Below are positions 55,609 through 64,000 of a stretch of 64,000 bases of DNA, one piece after another. The stretch is from contig NZ_CP009506.1 of NCBI RefSeq assembly GCF_000970085.1, positions 2,356,001 through 2,420,000 on the forward strand, read 5' to 3'. The stretch is from Methanosarcina siciliae T4/M (GTDB taxonomy: Archaea; Halobacteriota; Methanosarcinia; Methanosarcinales; Methanosarcinaceae). The notes under the pieces were generated by a model, which was given only the letters and a program-made list of their open reading frames with translations, was not told the DNA's origin and searched no databases. A program made the translations under genes and the position numbers. How positions within the stretch are numbered: the first letter of the stretch is position 1; each line of letters begins with the position of its first letter.

Positions 55609-58600
55609 ATGGAAGGGACGAAATGGAATAAGATATTTGGGGGGCAGACTTCCACTAAAACTTTAGGAGTTATGGCACTTGCTTTTTTAATGCTGGTGAG
55701 TATCGCAGGCGCCTCTCCATTTGCCTACATTACAAATGAAGGAAGCAATAGTATTTCTGTAATTGACGTTTCTACAAACAAAGTTGTAGCTACAATACCC
55801 GTGGGATCCAATCCCGTTGGAGTTGCAATCAACCCGGACGGAACAAAGGTATACGTGGCAAATGATCACAGCAACGATATATCTGTAATTGACACGGCAA
55901 CAAATGCTGTTATAGCCACGGTGTCTGCAGGAAGTTCTCCTCAGGGGATTGCGGTCAGCCCGGATGGGAAAACGGTATATGTGGCAAATCTGGCCGGTAA
56001 CAGTATTTCTGTAATCGATACAACCTCAAATACTGTTGTAAGTACCGTGAAAACGGGAAGAAATCCTAAGGGAGTGGCGGTAAGTCCGGATGGAAAAAAG
56101 GTATACATAACAAATTCCGAGGACAAAACCGTCTCTATAATTGACACTGCCACAAAAGTTGTTGTAAGCACGGTATCCGTTGGAAAAGATCCCAAGGAAA
56201 TCGCGGTCACACCGGATGGAGCCAAGGTGTACGTAGCAAACTCCGATAGTGGAACTGTCTCTGTAATTGACGTTTCTACAAATAGTGTTACAGATACTGT
56301 AAAGGTAGAGGGAGCTCCTTTCGGAGTTGCAATCACCCCGGACGGAACAAAAGTGTATGTGACTAATTATGATCAATATTTCAGCACCGTCACTGTAATT
56401 GACGTTGCTACAAACAAAGTTACGGCCACAATACCTGTAGGCCCCGATCCCGTGGGAGTTGAAGTCACACCTGACGGAACAAAAGTGTATGTAGCAATCA
56501 ACTTCTGTAACACCGTCTCTGTAATTGACACTGCTACCAACACCGTTACAGCCACGATGCCTGTAGGAAAAAGTCCCCATGCTTCAGGTAGGTTTATAGG
56601 TTCCGTCCCGGTAAAGCCGGTTTATCCTTCAGCGAATTTCAATAACAACATCACATCGGATTATGTTTTCCTTTCCGTACCTGTGCAGTTTACGGACTTA
56701 TCGGAAAATGCAACGAAATGGAACTGGGATTTTGGTGATGGATCTACTTCAATTAAACAGAATCCTGTGCATGCATATTCTGAAGTAGGGACTTATACTG
56801 TTAAGCTGACAGTAAGCAATTCAAACGGTACGGATTTGAAGCTTACTACAGTAAATGTCGTGCCAAAAGGTTCTCTTGCGCCTTCATATGCCTATATTGC
56901 AAACCTCAACAGCAACACTGTTTCTGTAATTAATACAGAGAACAGCAGCCTTACAACCACGGTGTCCGTAGGAATCGGTCCCCTTGGAGTTGCAGCCAGC
57001 CCGGATGGAACAAGGATATATGTGACAAACTCTTTCTACAACCACCGAGGTACTGTCTCTGTAATTGATACGGCCTTAAACGAAGTTATAGCCACCGTGG
57101 ATATAGGAGATAAATATAGTCCCTGTGGAATTGCAGTAACCCCGGACGGAAAAAAACTATATGTGGCGAATCGTGACATCGATGGTGTTTCCGTAATTGA
57201 TACGTCCACAAATACTGTTATAGCCACGATACCTGTGGGAATCAACCCTTTAGGGGTTGCGGTCAACCCGGATGGAACAAAAGTATATGTGACGAACCGT
57301 TACAGCAATAATGTTTCTGTAATTGACACTGCCACAAACAAGGTTGTAGCGACTGTGAAAACCGGATCCGGACCATGTGGAATCACAGTAAACCGGGAAG
57401 GAACAAAATTATATGTGGCAAATTGCGAAAATAACACTATTTCGATAATTGATACGGGTTCAAACACCGCTACAGCCTCAGTGCCTGCAGGAACATGGCC
57501 TATGGGAGTTGCAGTCAGTCCGGATGGGACAAAAGTATATGTGGCGAATGAACGCAGCAACAATGTCTCTGTAATTGATCTCGCAACAAAAACTGATATA
57601 ACTGCCGTGAAAGTCGGAAGGCGCCCTTACGGAATTGCTGTCACCCCGGACGGAACAAGAGTGTATGTAGCGAACTGTGGCAACAACCAGAATCTCGGAA
57701 AAACTGTCTCTATAATTGACACGGCTACAAACAAGGTTATAGCCACTGTAAAAACAGGTTTCAGTCCTGTTGCTTTCGGTCAGTTTATAAGTCCCCTCCC
57801 GGCACAACCGGTACTTCCTGCTGTAAACTTCAGCAGCAGTCTCACATCCGGTTATGCACCTCTTTCTGTCCGGTTTACGGATTTCTCGAAGAATGTGGAG
57901 CGGTGGAGCTGGGACTTCGGAGACGGAGCAGGTTCTCCGGATCAGAATCCGATGCATACTTACTCCAGAGCAGGGAATTACAATGTAACGCTAACAGTAG
58001 ACAATAAAAATGGTACTGATTCGAAAGTTGTCACAGTAACCGTTCTGGCACAGCCGGTATTTTCTGCATCCCCCACTTCAGGAAAAACACCTCTTAGTGT
58101 TAGTTTTACTGACGAGAGCACAGGCTCACCTACAGCATGGAACTGGACTTTTGGGGATGGAACTTATTCTACGGAAAAGAACCCTGTACACACATATGAA
58201 AAAGTAGGAAAGTATGCTGTTAAGTTGACATTAAACGAAACTGGGACCAGGAGTGAAGTAACAAAATACGGCTATATTATTGTTTCAAACGGGTATGAAG
58301 TCCCTGTTGCTGCTTTTTCCGCATCTCCCGTTTCAGGAAAGGAGCCTCTTAGTGTTAGTTTTACTGACCAGAGTACAGGATCTCCAAGCTCATGGAAGTG
58401 GACTTTCGGAGACGGGACCTATTCAACTGCGGAGAACCCCGTACACGTATACAGTGAAGCAGGAGCTTACTCCGTTACATTAAGGGTAAGAAATGAAAAA
58501 GGCAGCAATACATTAACAAAATCCAGATATATTCGTGTTTCAAACGGTTTAGACGGGCCTGTCACCAGCTTCTCTGCATCTCGGACTTCAGGAGAAGCGC

Positions 58601-60612
58601 CTCTTACTGTTGATTTTTCCGGCGAGGGAAAAGGATATCCAAAGTTGTGGAAATGGTCTTTCGGAGACGGGAATACTTCAACAGATAAAAATCCTGTATA
58701 CACCTTCAATAAATCAGGACTTTATTCTGTTAGATTGACAGCAAGTAACGAAAAAGGCAGCAATACGTTGTCTAAAACCGGCTATATTGCGGTCTCAAGC
58801 CCTTTAGCTGTTCCTGTTCCAAAATTCTCTGCCTCCCTCACTTCAGGAAACCCCCCTCTTACGGTTAGTTTTACTGACCAGAGTACAGGGTCTCCAAATT
58901 CGTGGAAGTGGTCTTTCGGAGATGGGAATACTTCAACAGATAGAAACCCGGTACATACATTCAATGAATCAGGCCTTTATTCTGTCAGGTTGACGGTAAG
59001 TAATGCAAACGGCAGTAATGCATTGACTAAAACCGGCTATATCGCCATCTCAAGAGTTTCAAGCATTCCTGTCACCAGCTTCTCTGCGTCTCAGACTTCA
59101 GAAAAAACACCTTTTATTATTCGCTTTACTGACCAGAGCACGGGATCTCCAGTTTCATGGAAATGGTTTTTCGGAGATGGAACTAATTCAACAGAACAGA
59201 ATCCCGTACACACCTACAATAAATCCGGGAATTATACTGTTTCTTTGACGACAAGTAATGAGGGGGGAAGTAATAGGGTACAAAAAACAAGCTACATAAG
59301 CGTAGTCGCTGAAAACGGTTTTGTCACGTCGAATCCGGGCTATATTGTCCCTTCCACCGCCTTTTCAGCAAGTCAAACTGCAGGAAGTATGCCTCTTACT
59401 GTTAGTCTTACCGACGAGAGCACAGACTCACCTGCGTCATGGAAATGGACTTTCGGAGATGGAAACAGTTCCACGGAACAGAATCCCGTACATACATACA
59501 ATAAATCCGGAAAATATTCCGTTACCCTGATAACAAGCAATCCAAACGGCAGTAATGCGTTGACAAAGTTCGGCTATGTTGCTGTCTCAAACATTTTAGA
59601 TGGGCCTGTTGCCAGCTTCTCTGCGTCCAAGACATCAGGAAGCATGCCTCTTACTGTTAGCTTTACTGACCGGAGCACAGGCTCACCTACAGCATGGACA
59701 TGGGCTTTCGGAGATGGAAATGGTTCAAAAGAAAAGAATCCCGTGCACACCTACAACAAATCCGGAAGATACGCTGTTACATTGACCGCAGCTAATGCAA
59801 ACGGCGTTAATTCGTTGAGAAAATCCGGCTATATTGTTGTTTCAAACGTTTTAAACGGCCCTGTTGCCAGCTTCTCAGCATCCTCTACTTCAGGAAAAGC
59901 CCCATTTACCGTTCGTTTTACTGACGAGAGCACAGGCCTTCCTTCTTCATGGAAATGGACTTTCGGAGATGGAACCAATGCAACAACGGAACAGAATCCT
60001 GTACACACATACAATGAGTCAGGACTCTATTCTGTTACACTGACCGCAGCTAATGCAAATGGCTTTAATTATTTGACAAAATCCAGCTATATTGCTGTCA
60101 CAAGTATTTTAGACACTCCGGTTGCCAGTTTTTCGGCATCTTCTACTTCAGGAAGTGCGCCTCTCAATGTTAGCTTTACCGACGAGAGCACAGGTCTGCC
60201 GACGTCATGGAGATGGACTTTCGGAGACGGAACCAATGCAACAACGGAACAGAATCCTGTCCACACATACAATAAGTCAGGACTCTATTCCGTTACATTG
60301 ACCGCAGCTAATGCAAACGGCAGTAATACGTTGTCAAAGACCGGTTATATTGCTGTTTCAAACTCCCTTGTTGCTGCCTTTTCCGCATTCCCAACTTCAG
60401 GGTCTGCACCGCTCAGTGTGAATTTTACTGACAACAGCACAGGATCGCCGGCTGCATGGAAATGGTCTTTTGGTGATGGAAATTCCTCAACAGAACAGAA
60501 TCCTGTCCACATATACAATAGAACAGGACGATATACTGTTAGTTTAACGGTAAATAATTCGGAAAGCATCAGTAGTGAAGCCAGGACCAGATACATCGTA
60601 GTTAGTAAGTAA
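55609..60612 (+). CDS. Giant secreted YVTN beta-propeller / PKD surface protein
   Basis: A surface-exposed protein of 1,667 residues. A signal peptide (LGVMALAFLMLVSIAGASPFAYI) is followed by a first beta-propeller of about seven YVTN repeats (NSISVIDTATNxVxATVxVGxxPxGVAVxPDGTKVYVAN). Then come a PKD domain, a second propeller of similar size, and eleven tandem PKD domains, each with a WxWxFGDGxxSTxxNPVHTY core; twelve PKD in total. No C-terminal membrane anchor or sorting motif is visible; it ends shortly after RYIVVSK. Related Methanosarcina proteins are S-layer or adhesion associated. The ATG at 55609 has a G-run upstream; the open frame extends to 55543 but without better signals. Confidence 0.93.
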   Translation: MEGTKWNKIFGGQTSTKTLGVMALAFLMLVSIAGASPFAYITNEGSNSISVIDVSTNKVVATIPVGSNPVGVAINPDGTKVYVANDHSNDISVIDTATNAVIATVSAGSSPQGIAVSPDGKTVYVANLAGNSISVIDTTSNTVVSTVKTGRNPKGVAVSPDGKKVYITNSEDKTVSIIDTATKVVVSTVSVGKDPKEIAVTPDGAKVYVANSDSGTVSVIDVSTNSVTDTVKVEGAPFGVAITPDGTKVYVTNYDQYFSTVTVIDVATNKVTATIPVGPDPVGVEVTPDGTKVYVAINFCNTVSVIDTATNTVTATMPVGKSPHASGRFIGSVPVKPVYPSANFNNNITSDYVFLSVPVQFTDLSENATKWNWDFGDGSTSIKQNPVHAYSEVGTYTVKLTVSNSNGTDLKLTTVNVVPKGSLAPSYAYIANLNSNTVSVINTENSSLTTTVSVGIGPLGVAASPDGTRIYVTNSFYNHRGTVSVIDTALNEVIATVDIGDKYSPCGIAVTPDGKKLYVANRDIDGVSVIDTSTNTVIATIPVGINPLGVAVNPDGTKVYVTNRYSNNVSVIDTATNKVVATVKTGSGPCGITVNREGTKLYVANCENNTISIIDTGSNTATASVPAGTWPMGVAVSPDGTKVYVANERSNNVSVIDLATKTDITAVKVGRRPYGIAVTPDGTRVYVANCGNNQNLGKTVSIIDTATNKVIATVKTGFSPVAFGQFISPLPAQPVLPAVNFSSSLTSGYAPLSVRFTDFSKNVERWSWDFGDGAGSPDQNPMHTYSRAGNYNVTLTVDNKNGTDSKVVTVTVLAQPVFSASPTSGKTPLSVSFTDESTGSPTAWNWTFGDGTYSTEKNPVHTYEKVGKYAVKLTLNETGTRSEVTKYGYIIVSNGYEVPVAAFSASPVSGKEPLSVSFTDQSTGSPSSWKWTFGDGTYSTAENPVHVYSEAGAYSVTLRVRNEKGSNTLTKSRYIRVSNGLDGPVTSFSASRTSGEAPLTVDFSGEGKGYPKLWKWSFGDGNTSTDKNPVYTFNKSGLYSVRLTASNEKGSNTLSKTGYIAVSSPLAVPVPKFSASLTSGNPPLTVSFTDQSTGSPNSWKWSFGDGNTSTDRNPVHTFNESGLYSVRLTVSNANGSNALTKTGYIAISRVSSIPVTSFSASQTSEKTPFIIRFTDQSTGSPVSWKWFFGDGTNSTEQNPVHTYNKSGNYTVSLTTSNEGGSNRVQKTSYISVVAENGFVTSNPGYIVPSTAFSASQTAGSMPLTVSLTDESTDSPASWKWTFGDGNSSTEQNPVHTYNKSGKYSVTLITSNPNGSNALTKFGYVAVSNILDGPVASFSASKTSGSMPLTVSFTDRSTGSPTAWTWAFGDGNGSKEKNPVHTYNKSGRYAVTLTAANANGVNSLRKSGYIVVSNVLNGPVASFSASSTSGKAPFTVRFTDESTGLPSSWKWTFGDGTNATTEQNPVHTYNESGLYSVTLTAANANGFNYLTKSSYIAVTSILDTPVASFSASSTSGSAPLNVSFTDESTGLPTSWRWTFGDGTNATTEQNPVHTYNKSGLYSVTLTAANANGSNTLSKTGYIAVSNSLVAAFSAFPTSGSAPLSVNFTDNSTGSPAAWKWSFGDGNSSTEQNPVHIYNRTGRYTVSLTVNNSESISSEARTRYIVVSK

Positions 60613-60652
60613 ATTCGTAGTCAGCAAGTAAATATACCGGATCGAAAAAAAT

Positions 60653-60768
60653 GGCTCTGTAGAAATCCATCCATATCAGCTTCAAGAGGCTGAAAATAGA
60701 TCAAAAGAGATCCTGAATTCAGTTTTAATTAATTGGGGTCGGTTCTTTCAGAGGATTTCCACAGAGCA
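60653..60768. mobile_element. Small MITE with 15-bp inverted ends
   Basis: GCTCTGTAGAAATCC (60654-60668) and GGATTTCCACAGAGC (60753-60767) are inverted repeats with one mismatch. The 84-nt interior has no coding capacity. The GGCTCTGTAG arm recurs in the hairpin at 11545-11570. Size and structure suit a non-autonomous element moved by a transposase in trans. Confidence 0.7.
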
Positions 60769-60828
60769 CCCCGATATGTACCCTTTGATATATCGGTCTC
60801 TTCGAATTTTTCAGCTGTCTATTGGGAG

Positions 60829-62121
60829 TTACCTCTTTTTTGTGGTTGGGCAGTTATGGTTGCAGAACTTCTTGATCCACTGTTCCCAAACCTTGCTGGA
60901 TGAAAATGCTCCTATAGATATTGTCGCTGCTGTGCCGGATGGTACGACTTTCTGGGAATTGTAGATGATCCCGACTGAAATGGCATTCGTACTCAGCTTC
61001 TGTAATCCCGAGTCAATAAATGCGTAAGTCACATTATCAGTTTGTCTTCATAAGCATTCAGGCGTTTACCGGATCCCGGATAGCACTGAATTCTCCGTAA
61101 CCATCGTTTTCAATCTCCATCAGCTTGATTACATCGGCATTCATATCTGTTATATATCTGTTATGGCATCGAAAATCCTGGCTCGCTGGCGTTCGAATTC
61201 CGCTTGCGATTTAGCCTCTCTCGAGGTCTGGAATCCTCCGCCCTGGCCATCACCGTTGAAATAGTTTTCCACATTAAAATTGGCGATCTTTATAGTACCA
61301 CCCACGGATTCAGGCTTATGAGGACTTGGGTTTGATACTGAAATATTTCGGATACTTTGAGGATGGATCCTGTATTCTCCGAAGCCAAAGCTCAGGATTC
61401 CGGTAATACCCCGAACGGAATCTCCACTCTGCAGCGTTAAGGGGAAGGCCCCAGGGTCAGGATAGCTCTTTTTACTTCCATCGTCGAGGATAAGTTTGCT
61501 GCGCTGATTTAAGGTCTGGAGGGTGATGGCCGGTAGTCCGGGTTTGGATAAACTTGTAGGATTTGGCAACCGTGAGGAGGGGGATAGAGTTTTTTCGCCA
61601 TAAAGAGCAAAGTTGTAATTGGAAGTGATGATAAATTCCTGTGGCAATTCGACCAGCATGCCTTCGTATCTCTCAAAGTATTTTGTATCCTCTGCGGGCA
61701 GCGTAACTGGCAGAACAGTAACCTGAAACGAGCTTGCAGTCTCGTTTAACTTCGTAATTTCGGACAATTTTATCTGCGTTAGCCCAAATGTTTCTTTGAC
61801 TATTCCTGTAACCTGCACCGTATCTCCTATGGATATGTTTTCGATTTTTCCCAGCTCTCCTGGATCATAGACGAAGATTCCTTCTGAGGTCCCCGGCAGG
61901 TTATCCGCATCCCTGTCTTCTTCCTGTAAATAGAATCCATTGAGTTTATCCTTACCCTGGAAATCGCCAACTACGATTGCTTCTACAGAAACATTTTCGT
62001 CAATCAACGGACTTGCCAGCCCTTCTCCCTGGATAACATTAATCGCTGTAATATCTTCCTGGGCCAGGCTGCAATTTATAGTGAGAATTAACGTAATTCC
62101 AGCCAGAAAAATAAAACTCAT
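60829..62121 (-). pseudogene. Broken extracellular nuclease (ExeM / endonuclease-exonuclease-phosphatase type)
   Basis: The intact part (61150-62121) has a signal peptide (SFIFLAGITLILTINCSLAQEDI), OB-fold-like segments with VIQGEGLASPLIDENVSVEAIVVGDFQ, then VGGTIKIANFNVENYFNGDGQ and SQAEFERQRARIFDAITDI. The catalytic EEP half starts here with NADVIKLMEIENDGYG, but in the shifted frame, after an exact 11-bp tandem duplication. A last block, AFIDSGLQKLSTNAISVGIIYNSQKVVPSG, is the later part of the EEP domain, separated by a deletion. The secreted DNase/phosphodiesterase is therefore inactive. Confidence 0.88.
61143..61164. repeat. Perfect 11-bp tandem duplication causing frameshift
   Basis: ATATCTGTTAT occurs twice in direct succession (61143-61153, 61154-61164). 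Removing one copy restores the nuclease reading frame (AITDMNADVIKLMEIEN). Confidence 0.95.
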
Positions 62122-62680
62122 TCCTGCTCTTAAACCTATTTCACTACCCCCAATATTGATTCGTCAGGAATTATTTTCGAATATTTCCCCAAATATCCAA
62201 AAACTTGGATGCTCGAAAAACGCTCACCGCTCATGATATCCTTCGAAAACTATTCTTCGAATACCAGGCACAAAAAATGAAAGTGAATTGGGTATTTTCA
62301 TGCCAGACAAACGAGGTCTCTTAAAGTTGTATATCCCCATGCAACTTTCAGTTATCTTCGTGGAATTCGAAAGTTTCCGCCCAATTCAATAATAATTATA
62401 ATTATTTGTATTTATAATTATAAATAATAAAGCTTGTCTGTAGCATTTTTTAACTCATTACCTGGTCAGATCTAAAATTTATTTATCGCATTTTACTGGT
62501 TTAACTGTTTATTTTGCTATGTTAAGAAGCGAAATATTAAGAAAAGAGGAGATTAAGAATTCTCGGAAAGACACTGGAAAAAAAATAAGATCATTCTTTA
62601 TCGCTATATTTCGTGTGATAATTTCTCAAATAAATTTTTATGTATGGATGATGTTTCAGATTTAATGTATATTTTTTTCA
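62122..62680. other. Intergenic region
   Basis: No gene in about 560 nt; AT-rich with a (TAATTATAATTATTTG)-like stretch at 62386-62430 and TATA-like boxes on both strands. Confidence 0.35.
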
Positions 62681-63400
62681 GTGGAACTTTTAATAAATTC
62701 CGGTCCCAGGATGGATAAAGGCAACACAGCACTGATTTTAAACCCCTTTCTTGAAGGGATGAAAGAGGTAGGGGCAGAGGTCGAACTCTTCTATACAAAG
62801 AAGCTAAAGATCAATCCCTGCACGGGTGAATTTAACTGCTGGCTGAAGACGCCGGGTAAATGTTACCAAAATGACGATATGAACATTTTATATCCCAGGA
62901 TCGATGCTGCTGATGTTATAGTATTTGCTACTCCCGTCTATGTAGACGGGGTCACAGGTCAGATGAAGAACTTTATTGACAGGATGCTTCCCAGAGTAGA
63001 GCCTTTTGTTGAGCTGCGAGATGGACACTGTCGCCACCCGGTACGTGGGGGACCCAAAACCCTCAAATTTTTACTTGTTTCCAACTGCGGATTCAGGGAA
63101 ATGGATAATTTTGATCCCCTGCTTGTGTTTATGAAAGCTTTTTGCAGGAATGCATCCACAGAATTTGCAGGGGCACTTTTACGTCCTCACGGGGAAGCCC
63201 TAAGTTCTATGCTGGAAATGGGTGCTCCGATAGATGATGTTTTTGAAGCAGCAAGGGAGGCAGGCCGCCAGCTTGTAAAGGAAGGAGAAATGTCACAGGA
63301 AACCCTTGATATTGTAAGCCGTGAACTCCTGCCAAAGGAAATGTATATTCAGATTGCAAATCAGACTTTCCAGCAGTGCCTGGAATCGCTGGATAGGTAA
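62681..63400 (+). CDS. Flavodoxin-like NAD(P)H-dependent FMN reductase / iron-sulfur flavoprotein type
   Basis: A 239-residue protein with a flavodoxin-like fold: LLINSGPRMDKGNTALILNPFLEGMKEVGAEVEL (phosphate loop), an interior cysteine motif KINPCTGEFNCWLKTPGKC that recalls the Fe-S site of iron-sulfur flavoproteins, and DAADVIVFATPVYVDGVTGQMKNFIDRMLP. The C-terminal half resembles FMN reductase dimer helices. Such proteins move electrons between ferredoxin and acceptors. The GTG start at 62681 lacks a clear ribosome site; the real start may differ by a few codons. Monocistronic. Confidence 0.85.
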   Translation: MELLINSGPRMDKGNTALILNPFLEGMKEVGAEVELFYTKKLKINPCTGEFNCWLKTPGKCYQNDDMNILYPRIDAADVIVFATPVYVDGVTGQMKNFIDRMLPRVEPFVELRDGHCRHPVRGGPKTLKFLLVSNCGFREMDNFDPLLVFMKAFCRNASTEFAGALLRPHGEALSSMLEMGAPIDDVFEAAREAGRQLVKEGEMSQETLDIVSRELLPKEMYIQIANQTFQQCLESLDR

Positions 63401-63766
63401 TAACGCAGTCTGACATGATCCTTATCTCTAATTCTTTAATTTTTTGAGGCTAATGGCTTGAATATAAATTTTCAGGTTTTTAATCTGGACTTTTCCGGGG
63501 TATATCTAATTAATTTGAAATATATTTTATCTGTTAATGGGCTGCTTAAATCTACCCAGAATACTTTTGTTAAGAAAATCGTAAGAAAATCGTAAGAAAA
63601 ATGAAATTGAAAAACCCGTGATTTTTGCAGCTTTAGAAGGTACTCTGCAGGGCTTTTACGTCTCTGTCCTATCTATCTGGTCAATCCTTTATCTTAAAAG
63701 GCAAGAATACCCCTTCCTCAAAACTCTGAGCTTTGCGAAGAGTTCAGGGAGGGGCAGTTGACTCGC
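63401..63766. other. Convergent intergenic region
   Basis: No gene. It has a direct repeat GTAAGAAAATC (63579-63600) and T-rich tracts that could end transcription. The two flanking genes converge here. Confidence 0.35.
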
Positions 63767-64000
63767 TTATTCCTCCAGAAGAACAACAGGTTTGATCAGG
63801 TCTCTTGGTTTATCTTTCATGAGCATGAGAGCCTCTTCTATTTTGTCGAATCCTTCGAATACGTGGGTGGCCATTTTTTCCGGTTTTATTCTTCCGTAGG
63901 TGCATAGGGCTGCCATTCTTTCCATTCTAAGACGGCCTCCGGTTGTAAGGCCGCCACGTATGTCTTTGTGAGACATACCCGACCCCCATTCAATACGTGG
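63767..64000 (-). CDS. Zinc-type alcohol dehydrogenase, C-terminal end (partial)
   Basis: The last 77 residues of a medium-chain alcohol-dehydrogenase-like protein; its start lies beyond the window. Readable are IEWGSGMSHKDIRGGLTTGGRLRMERMAALCTYGRIKPEKMATHVFEGFDKIEEALMLMKDKPRDLIKPVVLLEE, where the FDKIEEALMLMKDKPxDLIKPVV end is the usual C-terminus of NAD(P)-dependent zinc alcohol dehydrogenases in methanogens. Substrate unknown. Confidence 0.85.
   Translation of the reverse strand, partial: PRIEWGSGMSHKDIRGGLTTGGRLRMERMAALCTYGRIKPEKMATHVFEGFDKIEEALMLMKDKPRDLIKPVVLLEE

Overview
The window looks like a Methanosarcina chromosome (closest in feel to M. mazei or M. acetivorans). The evidence is the low-GC intergenic DNA with archaeal TATA-like boxes, strong GGAGG ribosome sites, Methanosarcina-type families (DUF1699, DUF2173, COG1361/CARDB envelope proteins, YVTN/PKD surface proteins, archaeal inositol-phosphate synthase), and a 37-nt CRISPR repeat whose reverse complement ends in GGATTGAAAC. 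No rRNA or tRNA gene was recognised.

Layout. 1-6.3 kb: a partial MATE exporter, an APC permease, mscL, a dead modA, a YihY membrane protein and a pirin. 6.3-13.7 kb: a repeat-built hydrophobic mini-ORF, a membrane protein/XRE regulator pair, a three-gene MacB-like export operon (ATPase, CARDB envelope protein, FtsX permease) behind a palindromic operator, a membrane-anchored nitroreductase-like protein and PsiE. 14.4-15.8 kb: an IS110 element with a structured leader that fits a bridge RNA. 16-34 kb: a MagIII-type glycosylase, sensor kinases, several broken genes (uracil-DNA glycosylase-like, PAS kinase, receiver domain, DUF2252), a TPR protein, Ino1, a flippase-like membrane protein, a cytoplasmic trypsin-like protease and a NnrU-like methyltransferase.

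34.5-39.4 kb is one CRISPR array of 68 repeats and 67 spacers, transcribed on the minus strand, without cas genes in the window. 40-47.3 kb is a Nik/Opp-type ABC operon with two tandem binding proteins, both apparently starting at ATT, two permeases and two ATPases, closed by a strong hairpin. 47.4-50.4 kb holds fragments of a second copy of that operon, split by a foreign-looking cassette (glutamate 5-kinase, YbaK-type deacylase, divergent LysR regulator). 50.6-51.9 kb has two eroded insertion sequences, one with an in-frame 12-bp minisatellite. 52-64 kb: an RmlC-like epimerase, DUF1699, a dead cstA, a giant YVTN/PKD surface protein (about 1,670 residues), a MITE, an extracellular nuclease gene broken by an 11-bp tandem duplication, a flavodoxin-like reductase and a partial alcohol dehydrogenase.

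Overall, intact envelope, transport and signalling genes are mixed with an unusually large number of decaying genes (at least eight, not counting transposases). The most interesting items are the IS110 bridge-RNA candidate, the paired ATT starts, the split duplicate operon, and the small repeat-built hydrophobic peptide ORF.
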